This document shows, in pieces, positions 54,946-63,891 of a stretch of DNA of 64,000 nucleotides. Numbering within the stretch: the first letter of the stretch is position 1; every line of letters starts with the position of its first letter. Origin of the DNA: AP-15 sp963832875 (lineage in GTDB: Bacteria > Pseudomonadota > Alphaproteobacteria > ATCC43930 > CGMCC-115725); the NCBI GenBank assembly GCA_963832875.1, contig CAWHWB010000013.1, forward strand, positions 161,399 to 225,398, read 5' to 3'. Made by a program: the position numbers and the translations under genes. Below the pieces are notes generated by a model. It made no database searches. It saw only the letters and a program-made list of their open reading frames with translations, and had not been told where the DNA came from.

Positions 54946-56064
54946 ATGGCGACCGAACCACGCGCGGGAGGCCCGATGGTCGAGCCGACGGCCGGTTCGC
55001 GCAAAATCATCCATGTCGACATGGATGCGTTTTACGCATCGGTCGAACAGCGCGACAACCCGGAACTCCGAGGGAAGCCGGTCGCGGTCGGCAGATCGCA
55101 GGTGCGCGGGGTCGTCGCGGCCGCCAGCTACGAAGCGCGTAAGTTCGGTGTTTACTCCGCGATGCCGTCGATCACCGCCAAGCGGAAATGCCCGGATCTG
55201 ATCTTTGTCAACCCGCGGTTCGATGCCTACAAAATGATCTCCGAGCAAATCCGGGGGATCTTTGCCGAATACACGTCGATCATCGAGCCATTGTCGCTCG
55301 ATGAGGCGTATCTCGATGTGACCGAAAATCTCAAGGGCATCGTCTCGGCGACCCGGATCGCTGAACAGATCCGCGCGAGGATCCGCGCTGAAACCGAGCT
55401 CACGGCCTCGGCCGGCGTCTCCTATAACAAGTTCCTCGCCAAGCTGGCCTCGGATCACCGCAAGCCCGACGGGCTCTTCGCGATCCCTCCCGAAATGGGG
55501 CCGGCATTCGTCGAGACCCTGCCGGTCAGAAAGTTTCATGGCGTCGGGCCCGCGACGGCCAAGAAGATGAAGCGGCTCGGGATCGAAACCGGCCGCGACC
55601 TCAGGGCGCAAGCCTTGGCCTTCCTGCAGCAACATTTCGGGAAAGCGAGCGGCTATTATTACTGGGCTGCACGCGGCGTCGACGAGCGGCCCGTCCGCGC
55701 CGATCGGATCCGAAAATCCATCGGCGCCGAGAACACTTTTGCCGACGATATCGTCAGCTGCGACGCCGCGCGAGACGCGCTGCGTGAGATCGCCGGCAAA
55801 GTCTGGGAGCATTGCAAGCGCTCGGGCAGCCGCGGGCGCACCGTCACGCTCAAGGTTAAGTTCGCCAACTTCCAGCAGATCACACGAAGCCGCACCGGTC
55901 GGACGCAGATCAGGACCCGAAGCGAGCTCGAAGAGGTCGGCAACGCACTGCTTGAACCTCTATTTCCTGTCAAAAAAGGCGTGCGGCTCCTCGGCGTGTC
56001 ATTATCTTCACTCGCGACCGAGGAAGCCGAAGGTGAGCACCAGGTCAATCTGTCCTTTAACTGA
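54946..56064 (+). CDS. dinB: DNA polymerase IV (Y-family)
   Basis: The 372-residue enzyme has the Y-family palm residues Asp25 in HVDMDAFYASVEQ and Asp119-Glu120 in SLDEAYLDV, the DinB-specific YNKFLAKLASDHRKPDG, and the C-terminal little-finger region ending with a possible clamp-binding QVNLSFN. It performs translesion synthesis with low fidelity. GGGGAGGGCAG precedes the ATG. I looked for a LexA site in the about 100 bases upstream and see no clear one. It stands alone, 107 bases after the dehydrogenase gene. Confidence 0.95.
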   Translation: MATEPRAGGPMVEPTAGSRKIIHVDMDAFYASVEQRDNPELRGKPVAVGRSQVRGVVAAASYEARKFGVYSAMPSITAKRKCPDLIFVNPRFDAYKMISEQIRGIFAEYTSIIEPLSLDEAYLDVTENLKGIVSATRIAEQIRARIRAETELTASAGVSYNKFLAKLASDHRKPDGLFAIPPEMGPAFVETLPVRKFHGVGPATAKKMKRLGIETGRDLRAQALAFLQQHFGKASGYYYWAARGVDERPVRADRIRKSIGAENTFADDIVSCDAARDALREIAGKVWEHCKRSGSRGRTVTLKVKFANFQQITRSRTGRTQIRTRSELEEVGNALLEPLFPVKKGVRLLGVSLSSLATEEAEGEHQVNLSFN

Positions 56065-56141
56065 ACAAAAGCCAGAACTGATGCTCGGGCATGCTCTCGA
56101 CCGTGGTCGTTTTGCGGTCTGCGCGCGCAGTAGATCGGTGC

Positions 56142-56960
56142 TCATTCGGCGATCAAGTGGAGATTAATGCCGTGGCCGTGCAGTTCGGTTAGGTATGCTT
56201 TTACAACGCCATACGTAGTATCGAACTCCAAGCGCACTGGCACCAGGCGGTCGCCTGAAATCAGGCGCGCATACCAGATCCTGCCTCGCTGATAGGTCTC
56301 GTCGTCGTGATCCGGACCGACGACGAGATTTTCGCGCTTTACGCCACAGACTTGCGTTGGACCGGCGAAGTTCTGATAGCCGTCCGCCGACAGCGTTTCC
56401 CGCTTAACATCGGTAAAGCGAAGATCGTAAAGCCCGCTGCCGTCAAACACCCGGACGGTCAGGGCGCAGGCGCCGCGTTGAGCGAGTTGGCGCTCCACCA
56501 TCAAAAACGCCGTAAGCTGGTCGACGGTGTCGCGGATCTGCGGCTCCGCCACCAGTAAAGGCCGGCCGGATGGAGGTGGTCCCGAGACATCGACCACCGC
56601 GCCGTCGCCACGGTAATCGAGGCCGTAATGGCGATCGGCGCCATTTCGGCGGATTTCGGCGCGGTAATCCGCGGGGTGGGGGGCGCCATTGGCGATGCGC
56701 CCGCGAACCTCGGAGTGGCTGGTCAGATCGACAAACAGACGGGCGACGCCGCGGCTCTGCAGGTCGGTCACGATGGCGTATCGATCCGCCGCCTCCTCGA
56801 CGGCGGTTCGGTCGGTCAACACGTGGAGACCGGCGAAGCCGAAGATCTCGTACCGTGCATCAACCCAATCCGCCGCGCTCGCCCGCGCTGTCGATGCCCC
56901 CGACAGCGAGAAGAGTAATGCGGCGATCACCGGCAACAGGGCCGTGCGAGGATTCATCAT
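56142..56960 (-). CDS. Exported DUF3108-like protein
   Basis: The 272-residue product has a signal peptide (about 1-28, ending ASA) and a beta-rich domain starting DARYEIFGFAGLHVLTDRTAVEE, with RYAIVTDLQSRGVARLF, and VRVFDGSGLYDLRFTDVKRE, then PVRLEFDTTYGVVKAYLTEL at the end. This matches DUF3108 proteins, a periplasmic lipocalin- or LolA-like fold of unknown role. Two consecutive ATG codons make the start (56960 or 56957). It converges on dinB with 77 bases between. Confidence 0.8.
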   Translation of the reverse strand: MMNPRTALLPVIAALLFSLSGASTARASAADWVDARYEIFGFAGLHVLTDRTAVEEAADRYAIVTDLQSRGVARLFVDLTSHSEVRGRIANGAPHPADYRAEIRRNGADRHYGLDYRGDGAVVDVSGPPPSGRPLLVAEPQIRDTVDQLTAFLMVERQLAQRGACALTVRVFDGSGLYDLRFTDVKRETLSADGYQNFAGPTQVCGVKRENLVVGPDHDDETYQRGRIWYARLISGDRLVPVRLEFDTTYGVVKAYLTELHGHGINLHLIAE

Positions 56961-57511
56961 CGCAACCGAATTAATCTAGCCGAGCTTGTCCAGCAGAAGG
57001 CTGCGGGCGAAGTCTCCGCCTTGGTCCCCGGGTGGTTCGGAGCTGAGTCGGAGCGCCGCCTTCGGTGCGTTGGCCATGGTTTTATCCGCGCCTGTTAGCC
57101 GCGATCAAGGCCGGTCGAGTGTCCGGCGACACGGGCGCCGTTATCGCCCCCGCCGGTCGGCGCGGAAGGAAGGGCTCTCAGGTCTCGACCAAACGGAAGC
57201 CGGCTGCAGATTCGTGGCAAAACACAGATGCCACCTACCGCCATCAGCTCGCGCCGACCGGCGTCACTCTGGAGCACATGCGCGCCACCCACGGCGGCGC
57301 GCATGTGCCGTCCACCCCTGAATATCAACGCCTTGGTCCGGATAGAGATATCCAGCGTGGACCAGCTCTAGTCGTCACGTTTGTGTACGACCGTCGCGAC
57401 CCTTGCGGCCGCCTGCGGCGATGGCCCGCAGCAGCCATAAAACCAGTTCAGCGGCGGAGCCGGTTGCCGCAAAGGTCCGCTTTGGGTGTGCAGCCTCGCC
57501 GAGGACCTTGC
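56961..57511. other. Intergenic region without a supported gene
   Basis: About 551 bases between two minus-strand genes. Open frames here are continuations of antisense frames and resemble nothing. A perfect 12-bp inverted repeat sits at 57275-57307 (listed separately). Confidence 0.5.
57275..57307. repeat. Perfect 12-bp inverted repeat
   Basis: CACATGCGCGCC (57275-57286) and GGCGCGCATGTG (57296-57307) flank the 9-base loop ACCCACGGC. It could be a strong hairpin in either RNA strand or an operator. It lies more than 200 bases past the stop of the YghU-like gene and about 315 bases upstream of the DUF3108 gene start. Confidence 0.6.
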
Positions 57512-58387
57512 TCAATTCGCGGCGGCGAGCTTGTCCTGGGTTTTCGTGTCGAAATCGCTGGCGTCGTGGCGCTCGTGCAATTGGCTCGAGGGTTCGCCGG
57601 AGAGGCGGTTGACCATGCGGCCGCGCCTGACGGCCGGGCGTTCGAGGAGGGCGTCGGCCCAGCGCTGCACATTCTTGTAATCCTGCACCGCCAGAAACTC
57701 GGCCGCCCCGTAAAGCCAGCCTTTCGCCAGCCCGCCATACCAGGGGAAGATCGCGATGTCGGCGATCGTGTAGTCGCTCCCCGCGACGTATTTGCTCTCC
57801 GCCAGGCGGCGATCGAGCACATCGAGCAGCCGCTTCGCCTCCATCGCAAACCGATCGATCGCATATTCGATCTTGACCGGCGCGTAGGCGTAGAAGTGGC
57901 CGAATCCCCCACCGAGGTAGGGCGCGCTACCCATCTGCCAGAACAGCCACGACAGGCATTCGGCGCGCGCGCCGGCCTCGGTCGGCAAAAACTCCCCGAA
58001 CTTCTCGGCCAGGTACATCAGCATGGCGCCGGTCTCGAAGACCCGGATCGGCTTGGGGCCGCTGCGGTCGAGGAGCGCCGGGATCTTGGAGTTCGGGTTC
58101 ACCGCCACAAAACCGCTGCCGAACTGGTCGCCATCGCCGATCTTGATCAACCAAGCATCGTACTCCGCGCCCTTATGACCGAGGGCCAGCAGCTCTTCGA
58201 GCATGATCGTGACCTTGACCCCGTTCGGCGTGCCCAGCGAGTAGAGCTGCAAGGGGTGGCGGCCGACCGGCAGCTCCTTTTCGTGGGTGGCACCCGCGAT
58301 CGGGCGGTTGATGTTCGCGAACCTGCCGCCGCTCGGCTTGTTCCAGCTCCAGACCTTGGGCGGCGTGTAATCGGGCGTGTCAGTCAT
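57512..58387 (-). CDS. yghU: YghU-type glutathione-dependent disulfide-bond oxidoreductase (GST family)
   Basis: The 291-residue protein matches the YghU/YfcG nu-class GST group: ANINRPIAGATHEKELPVGRHPLQLYSLGTPNGVKVTIMLEEL forms the extended N-terminal region and thioredoxin-like start (about 24-66), FVAVNPNSKIPALLDRSG contains the cis-proline segment, and WYGGLAKGW lies near residue 222. These enzymes use glutathione to reduce disulfides or peroxides. GGAGGTTCCGGAA precedes the ATG at 58387. It is cytosolic. Confidence 0.92.
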   Translation of the reverse strand: MTDTPDYTPPKVWSWNKPSGGRFANINRPIAGATHEKELPVGRHPLQLYSLGTPNGVKVTIMLEELLALGHKGAEYDAWLIKIGDGDQFGSGFVAVNPNSKIPALLDRSGPKPIRVFETGAMLMYLAEKFGEFLPTEAGARAECLSWLFWQMGSAPYLGGGFGHFYAYAPVKIEYAIDRFAMEAKRLLDVLDRRLAESKYVAGSDYTIADIAIFPWYGGLAKGWLYGAAEFLAVQDYKNVQRWADALLERPAVRRGRMVNRLSGEPSSQLHERHDASDFDTKTQDKLAAAN

Positions 58388-58453
58388 TTCCGGAACCTCC
58401 AGGCGTTTAGCGTCCGAACCGAAATGAAGTGAACGACGGTGGCACGTTACCAT

Positions 58454-58507
58454 GCCCCGCGAAACCGGGAACCACAGCCTACCCCTGGCTTGACCGGGGG
58501 GCAACGG
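58454..58507. repeat. Second copy of the palindromic intergenic repeat
   Basis: This shares CAGCCTxCCCCTGGCxTGA and the following G-run with the element at 11003-11097. A CCCC-...-GGGG stem-loop is retained. It lies between the divergent YghU-like and Rieske genes. Confidence 0.55.
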
Positions 58508-58639
58508 CTCAGCCTGGCCGGCCCTGGGTGCGGAGCGGCGCGATCCCCGACGATCGCGGTTGCCGGCCGCGCCGATTTGACATTCCGCGAAGGCGGTCGC
58601 TCAATCGCGCTGCCGCGGATGTCTCTCGGATGAGCCGAT

Positions 58640-60433
58640 ATGGATAGGACGAATTCGGATTTCGTGCGCGCCGGCACCCTGGAGGAATTGAAAGCCAAGG
58701 GCCGGATCGTCGTTCACGGCCACCATCGGCCAGTCCTGGTGGTGCAGCAGGGCGGACACGTGTTCGCGGTCGACAATCGCTGTCCGCATATGGGTTTTCC
58801 GCTCGATAGGGGCAGCGTCGAGGATGGCATCCTGACATGCCATTGGCATCATGCCCGCTTCGAATTGGCGAGCGGCTGCACCTTTGATCTGTGGGCGGAC
58901 GATTTGCCGACCTGTCCCGTCGAGATCCGTGCGGCAGGCGAGGTCTGGGTAAAACCGGTGTTCGGCCACCTCGATCCGATCGGGCATTGGCGTCAGCGGC
59001 TCGAAGACGGGCTCGCCCACAATCTCAATCTGGTCATCGCCAAGGCGGTGCATGGACAGCTGGCGGCGGGCCTCTCGCCGGCGGCGGTGATTCGGGAAGC
59101 GGCGCTGTTCGGCAGCCGCAACCGCGACGGCTGGGATACCGGACTGACTATCCTGACCGCGCTCGGCCGGTTGCTGCCCTTCCTGTCGGAAGAGGATGCG
59201 CATCTTGCTCTGTTTCACGGGGTACGCCGCGTTGCCCAGGATTGCGACGGCGCCGCCCCGCGCCGGGAGCGCGCGCCGCTGGCCAGTCGCCCCGACCTCG
59301 ACACCCTCAAGCGCTGGCTGCGGCGTTGGGTAGCGGTGCGGCATCGCGACGCGGCCGAACGCACCGTGCTGACCGCCATCGCCGGCGACGCCTCGCCAGC
59401 AGCACTCGCCGATCTCCTTCTCGCGGCCGAGACGGACCGCGCTTTCGCCGATGGCGGACACTCGTTCGATTTCATCAACAAGGCATTCGAGTGTCTCGAC
59501 CTCGTCGGCTGGGAATATGCGGCGGATGTGCTGCCGAGCGTGGTCGGCCAGATGGCAGCAGCCCGGGGCGCCGAGGAAAGAACCGCGTGGCGCCAGCCGG
59601 TCGATCTGATCGCGCTGTGCGAGCGGGCCGCGCTGGAATTGCCGCAGCTCGTCGCCCGCCGGCGCAATGCGCGCGACTGGTCGAACCACGCGATATTGTC
59701 CGAAAGCCTTCTCGGCGACGATCCGGTTCTGATCATCGATGCGCTTACCGCGGCCGCGCTAGAAGGGGCTTCTGCCGCGGATCTCGGTCGATCGCTGGCT
59801 TATGCGGCGGCGCTCAGGGTCGCACGCTTTGGCACCGCCAACGAACATTCCGATTGGGAAACCGCCCACCACGTCTTCACCTATGCGAACGCCGTCCATC
59901 AGGCGCTTGAGCGGATCGGCGGCGAGCAACGCGACTTTGATGGTCCCGTCGAGGCTGTGCGCGGGCTCCTGCACGGGGCAATGGCTCTTTACCTAGCCCG
60001 TTATCTGAATGTGCCGCCGGCGTCGCTGCCGGGCGAGGATGGCGACACGCTCGATGACCTGCCGGCAGCGGCCGAACAGCTCCGCGCTGCGCTGCTCGAC
60101 GCCTTCGACCGCCAGCAACAGGTCGATGCGGCGGCGCGGCTGGTTGCCCGTCATCTCGCTCTGGGGCATTCGCCCGAAGCGTTGATCGCAACGCTTGCCC
60201 ATGCGCTGCTGCGCGAGGACGCGGGCTTTCACGCCTACCAGATGCTCGAGGCGGGCGTGCGGCAGTGTCGCGAGTGGGGCGACGGCGACGAAGGCCGGCA
60301 CATCCTCGTTGCCGTGACCCGCTATCTAGCCGCCCATTGGCCGACCGAGCGCGCGTTGTTGCAGACGGCCGATATCGCCCGTCGGCTGATGCGCGGTGGC
60401 GAGCTTCATCGCGAGGCGCGGAAGGCGGAATAA
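58640..60433 (+). CDS. Rieske 2Fe-2S protein with large His-containing helical C-terminal domain
   Basis: The 597-residue protein has an N-terminal Rieske domain. Ligands C48 and H50 in RCPHMGFPL and C67 and H70 in TCHWHH give the C-x-H...C-x2-H pattern. The remaining about 490 residues are predicted mostly helical by eye (Ala/Leu-rich heptad-like stretches) and contain clustered histidines: H274 in GGHSFDF, H403, H410 and H411 in NEHSDWETAHHVF, H420 in NAVHQAL, and H445 in GLLHGAM. Such residues could hold a metal or act as a catalytic site fed by the Rieske cluster (inference). I do not recognise the C-terminal family. The domain is much longer than electron-transfer Rieske ferredoxins and unlike ring-hydroxylating oxygenases. 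Its 3' end overlaps the monooxygenase gene by 28 bases. Confidence 0.7.
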   Translation: MDRTNSDFVRAGTLEELKAKGRIVVHGHHRPVLVVQQGGHVFAVDNRCPHMGFPLDRGSVEDGILTCHWHHARFELASGCTFDLWADDLPTCPVEIRAAGEVWVKPVFGHLDPIGHWRQRLEDGLAHNLNLVIAKAVHGQLAAGLSPAAVIREAALFGSRNRDGWDTGLTILTALGRLLPFLSEEDAHLALFHGVRRVAQDCDGAAPRRERAPLASRPDLDTLKRWLRRWVAVRHRDAAERTVLTAIAGDASPAALADLLLAAETDRAFADGGHSFDFINKAFECLDLVGWEYAADVLPSVVGQMAAARGAEERTAWRQPVDLIALCERAALELPQLVARRRNARDWSNHAILSESLLGDDPVLIIDALTAAALEGASAADLGRSLAYAAALRVARFGTANEHSDWETAHHVFTYANAVHQALERIGGEQRDFDGPVEAVRGLLHGAMALYLARYLNVPPASLPGEDGDTLDDLPAAAEQLRAALLDAFDRQQQVDAAARLVARHLALGHSPEALIATLAHALLREDAGFHAYQMLEAGVRQCREWGDGDEGRHILVAVTRYLAAHWPTERALLQTADIARRLMRGGELHREARKAE

Positions 60434-61537
60434 ACCTTCGGCGCGAATGCTTCGGCGTCTGGGCGACGGGCGGCGGCATCGGGGTCGAGAACGCAGCCGA
60501 TCCTCGGCACCACCTCTTCGCCAAAAGCGGTCATCGAGCGCTCGACCATGTCATAGGGCATGGCGCCGAGTTTGAAGATCATCGCCAACCCCCTCAGGTC
60601 GAGCTGGTTCGCGAGGCGGAGAATGGCGTTCGCCACCGTCTCTGGGCTGCCAAGGATCACCATGTCGTTCGCGGCGATCTCGTCGAAGCCCAGCGCGTGC
60701 AGCATCGGCGCCTGCCGGCGCCAGAAATCGTAGCTGTCCGGCAGCCTGCCGCCGCGGGTGAATTGCGTATAGCGGTTCCACAGCTCCCAATATTGCAGCA
60801 GATAGGGATATGCCTCGGCGCGGGCGCGCGCGTCGCTGTCAGCCACATAGATCTCGCGCATCAGATAAAGCCGCGGCGCCGGCGCGTGCCCGTGCGCCGT
60901 CTGTACCTCGCGATAGAGTGCCTGGTCCCGCTTTGCCTGGTCGACCATCGAGTTGATCTGCGCGAACGGGATGTCGTGCCGGGCCGCCCAACGCAACGAT
61001 TCCTCGCTCTGTGCGCTGACCAGGAACGGCGGGTGCGGGCGCTGGACAAGCGGCGGCGACAGCGGCGCGTCCTTATGGACCGTCCAATACTTGCCGTGAT
61101 GCGAGAAGTTCTCGTCTGCCCAGACGCGGCGGATGACGTCGAAAGATTTCGAGGAACATCTCGCGCGAGCACTGCTGGTCGACGCCGAAGGCTTCGAATT
61201 CGGGCGGGCGCAAGCCGCGGCCGAGGCCCATGTCGAGGCGTCCATTGGTCAGATTGTCGAGCATCGCCCCCTCTTCCGCGACCAGCAGCGGATGCCGGAA
61301 CGGCAGAATGTTGACCATGCTGCTGAAGCGGATATGGCGAGTTGTCCGCGCGGCAGCGGCGATCAAGAGATTGGGCGAGGGAACCGGTGCTGTGGGCGAC
61401 AGATGATGCTCGAAGAACCAGATTTGATCGATCCCAATGCGTTCGGCCAGCTCGACCTCTTCGAGCTGTCGCCGGAACATTTCCACGTAGGTCGAATTTT
61501 GGCGCGGCGCGGTGGTCGACCAGATCGCAAGTTTCAC
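60406..61537 (-). pseudogene. Luciferase-like monooxygenase, interrupted by a 1-base frameshift
   Basis: Two frames together encode a full-length (about 376-residue) flavin-dependent luciferase-like monooxygenase. The first, from a GTG at 61537 after AGGAGG, has IDQIWFFEHHLS, SSMVNILPFRHPLLVAEEGAMLDNLTNGRLDMGLGRG and breaks after REMFLE. The second resumes at FDVIRRVWADENFSHHGKYW and continues to the end. Removing one T from the TTT at 61147-61149 joins them as REMFLESFDVIRR, the expected sequence. The start overlaps the stop of the upstream molybdopterin-subunit gene. Broken gene or assembly error cannot be told apart here. Confidence 0.85.
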
Positions 61538-63891
61538 CGTCTCTCCTCCTCTGTTGGGGCCTCAGCGCTGCGCGGCTGCATGGTCCCGCGGATCGCGCGC
61601 CAGATGCGCTCAGAGGTGGCGGGCATTGGGATGTCGGTGACCCCGAAGGGCGCGAGGGCGTCGAGGATCGCGTTGATGACCGTGGGCGTGGAGGCGACGG
61701 TGCCGCCTTCGCCGACACCCTTGGCCCCCAATGGATTGGTTGTGCTCGGGACCGGGCTGAAATCGATCGTGATCGCCGGCAACGTATCGGCGTGCGGGAT
61801 GCCGTAATCCATCAACGTTCCGGTCAGCAATTGGCCGCTGTCGCGGTCGTAGATCACGTCTTCGAGCAGCGCCTGGCCCGCGCCTTGGGCGATGCCGCCC
61901 ATGATCTGCCCTTTCGCCAAGAGCGGGTTGATCACCGTGCCGCAATCGTCGACGACGGTGTAGCGGTCAAGTTCGACCAGGCCGGTCTCGGGATCGATCT
62001 CGATCTCGCAGACATGACAGCCATTGGGGAAACTCGGCAGATCGGAGTTGAAGGCGCCCGCACCTTGCAGGCCCATGCCGAGTTCCGAGGGCAAGCCGAC
62101 CGGGATGAACGACATCTGCGCCACCTGGCCGATCGGCATCGACCGGTCGGTGCCGGCGATTGTAAAGGCGCCGTCGGCAAAGGCGATGTCGGCCGTGTCC
62201 GCCTCCATGAAATGGGCGGCAAAGCGTTTGCCGCGCTCGATGACCTCGTCGGAAGCGGCGCGGAGCGCGCTGCCGCCCACCATCATGCTGCGCGAGGCGT
62301 AGGTGCCGCGGCCGATCGCGACCTCGTCGGTGTCGGCCTGCGCCAGATGGATCTTGTCCTCGGCGACACCGAGCCAATCGGCCACCATCTGCGCGTAGGT
62401 GGTCTCGTGGCCTTGCCCATGCGAGAGGGTCCCGGCGAGGATCGTCAATTCGCCCGACGGGTCGAACCGCACTTCCATGCGCTCGTTGAAGACGCCGGTA
62501 TTGTCGACATAGTAGGTGATGCCGCGGCCGCGGAGCTTGCCGACGGCTCTGGTGCGCGCATGCCGCGCGGCATAGCCGTCCCAATCGGCCAGCGCCTGGC
62601 ATTTAGAGAGTGCCGCGGCGTAGTTCCCGGTATCGTAGATCCAGCCGGTCAAGGTCTCGTAGGGATAGGCGTCGGGGCGGATCAGGTTTTTCCGGCGCAA
62701 CTCGGCCGGGTCGATCCGTATCTCGCGCGCCGCCTGGCCGACCAGGCGCTCCATCAGGTAGACGGCCTCGGGACGGCCGGCGCCACGATAGGGCACAGTC
62801 GGTGCGGTGTTGGTGAACACGAGGGTGCTCGTCACGGAAACCGCCGGGATGTCGTAAACTGTCGAGGCGAGTTTCAATGAAAAGAAGATCGGGATGGCGC
62901 CGGCGCCCTCGATATAAGCGCCGATGTTGTGCGAGCCGGTCCAGCGCAGGGCGAGAAACCGGCCGTCGGCGTCGAGCGCCAATTCGGCGGTGACGTTCTG
63001 GTCGCGCCCGGCATAGTCGCCGAGCAGGGCCTCGGAACGCGACGGAATCCATTTGACCGGACGGCCGACGCGACGCGCGGCCCAAACGGCGATCGCCTCT
63101 TCGGGATAGACGTTGCCCTTCATGCCAAAGCCGCCGCCGACATCGCGGGCGACTACGCGGACGCGGCTTTCCGGGACATGCAGGATGTGATGCGCCAGAG
63201 TTTGGCGGACGCCGTGCACGTTCTGCGTGCTGGTGTAGAGCGTCCAGCGGCGGGTGCCGGGATCGTAATCGGCGAGGCAGCCGCGCGGCTCCATCGTGAC
63301 GGCGGTCAGCCGGTTGTTGTAGAGCGACAACCGGGTAACGTGGTGCGCCCGGGCAAAGCCGGCGTCGGCCGCTTCGGCATTGCCCATATGCATCGTGAAC
63401 GAGGTGTTCCGGGCGGCGCCGTCATGGACCAATGGCGCGCCGGGGCGGAGCGCGTCCTCGACGGTTACCACCGCAGGCAGTACCTCGTAATCGACCGAAA
63501 CCAGCTCTGCGGCGTCGCGCGCTTGCGCTTCGGTCGACGCGACGACGACGGCGACGCGCTCGCCGACATAGCGCACGTGATCTTGCGCCAATGGCGGGCG
63601 CTTGGTGCGATAACCTTTGGGGCCGCCCATATCTTCGGGCATCGCCTCCGGATCGAGCGTGCCGAGCCCATCGGCTGCCCAGTCCTCGCCGGTTAGGACG
63701 ACGTAGACGCCGGGCAACTGCTCCGCCGCGGATTTGTCGATCGACCGGATCCGTGCGTGAGCGTGCGGCGAGAACATGAAAACCGCGTGCGTCTGGCGGA
63801 CGAGATCGATATCCGCGATATAATTCCCGCGCCCGGTCAGAAATCGCCGGTCCTCCTTGCGCGTGACGGGCTGGCCGATACCGAAGCGCAT
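61534..63891 (-). CDS. Xanthine dehydrogenase family, molybdopterin-binding large subunit
   Basis: The 785-residue protein has the family start RFGIGQPVTRKEDRRFLTGRGNY, the DVGGGFGMKG segment (about 249), the active-site loop PYRGAGRPE (367-375), a QGHETTYAQ loop (about 478) and the catalytic Glu728 in KGVGEGG. These place it among CoxL-form-II/aldehyde- or carbon-heterocycle-hydroxylating enzymes, which use molybdenum cofactor with separate FAD and 2Fe-2S subunits. The carbon monoxide dehydrogenase loop AYXCSFR is absent. GAGAGGACATC precedes the ATG. No medium or small subunit gene lies in the window; they may be upstream, beyond 64000. It is coupled to the monooxygenase gene by a GTGA overlap. 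Confidence 0.9.
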   Translation of the reverse strand: MRFGIGQPVTRKEDRRFLTGRGNYIADIDLVRQTHAVFMFSPHAHARIRSIDKSAAEQLPGVYVVLTGEDWAADGLGTLDPEAMPEDMGGPKGYRTKRPPLAQDHVRYVGERVAVVVASTEAQARDAAELVSVDYEVLPAVVTVEDALRPGAPLVHDGAARNTSFTMHMGNAEAADAGFARAHHVTRLSLYNNRLTAVTMEPRGCLADYDPGTRRWTLYTSTQNVHGVRQTLAHHILHVPESRVRVVARDVGGGFGMKGNVYPEEAIAVWAARRVGRPVKWIPSRSEALLGDYAGRDQNVTAELALDADGRFLALRWTGSHNIGAYIEGAGAIPIFFSLKLASTVYDIPAVSVTSTLVFTNTAPTVPYRGAGRPEAVYLMERLVGQAAREIRIDPAELRRKNLIRPDAYPYETLTGWIYDTGNYAAALSKCQALADWDGYAARHARTRAVGKLRGRGITYYVDNTGVFNERMEVRFDPSGELTILAGTLSHGQGHETTYAQMVADWLGVAEDKIHLAQADTDEVAIGRGTYASRSMMVGGSALRAASDEVIERGKRFAAHFMEADTADIAFADGAFTIAGTDRSMPIGQVAQMSFIPVGLPSELGMGLQGAGAFNSDLPSFPNGCHVCEIEIDPETGLVELDRYTVVDDCGTVINPLLAKGQIMGGIAQGAGQALLEDVIYDRDSGQLLTGTLMDYGIPHADTLPAITIDFSPVPSTTNPLGAKGVGEGGTVASTPTVINAILDALAPFGVTDIPMPATSERIWRAIRGTMQPRSAEAPTEEERR

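Noticed and set aside
57065..58432. Long plus-strand open frame of 455 codons
   Set aside because: It runs antisense to the clear YghU-type gene and has no family motifs; such long antisense frames are expected in G+C-rich DNA.
61534..63891. Aerobic carbon monoxide dehydrogenase large subunit (CoxL)
   Set aside because: The active-site loop is PYRGAGR rather than AYXCSFR, so this is the broader form II/xanthine dehydrogenase group, not a proven CO oxidiser.
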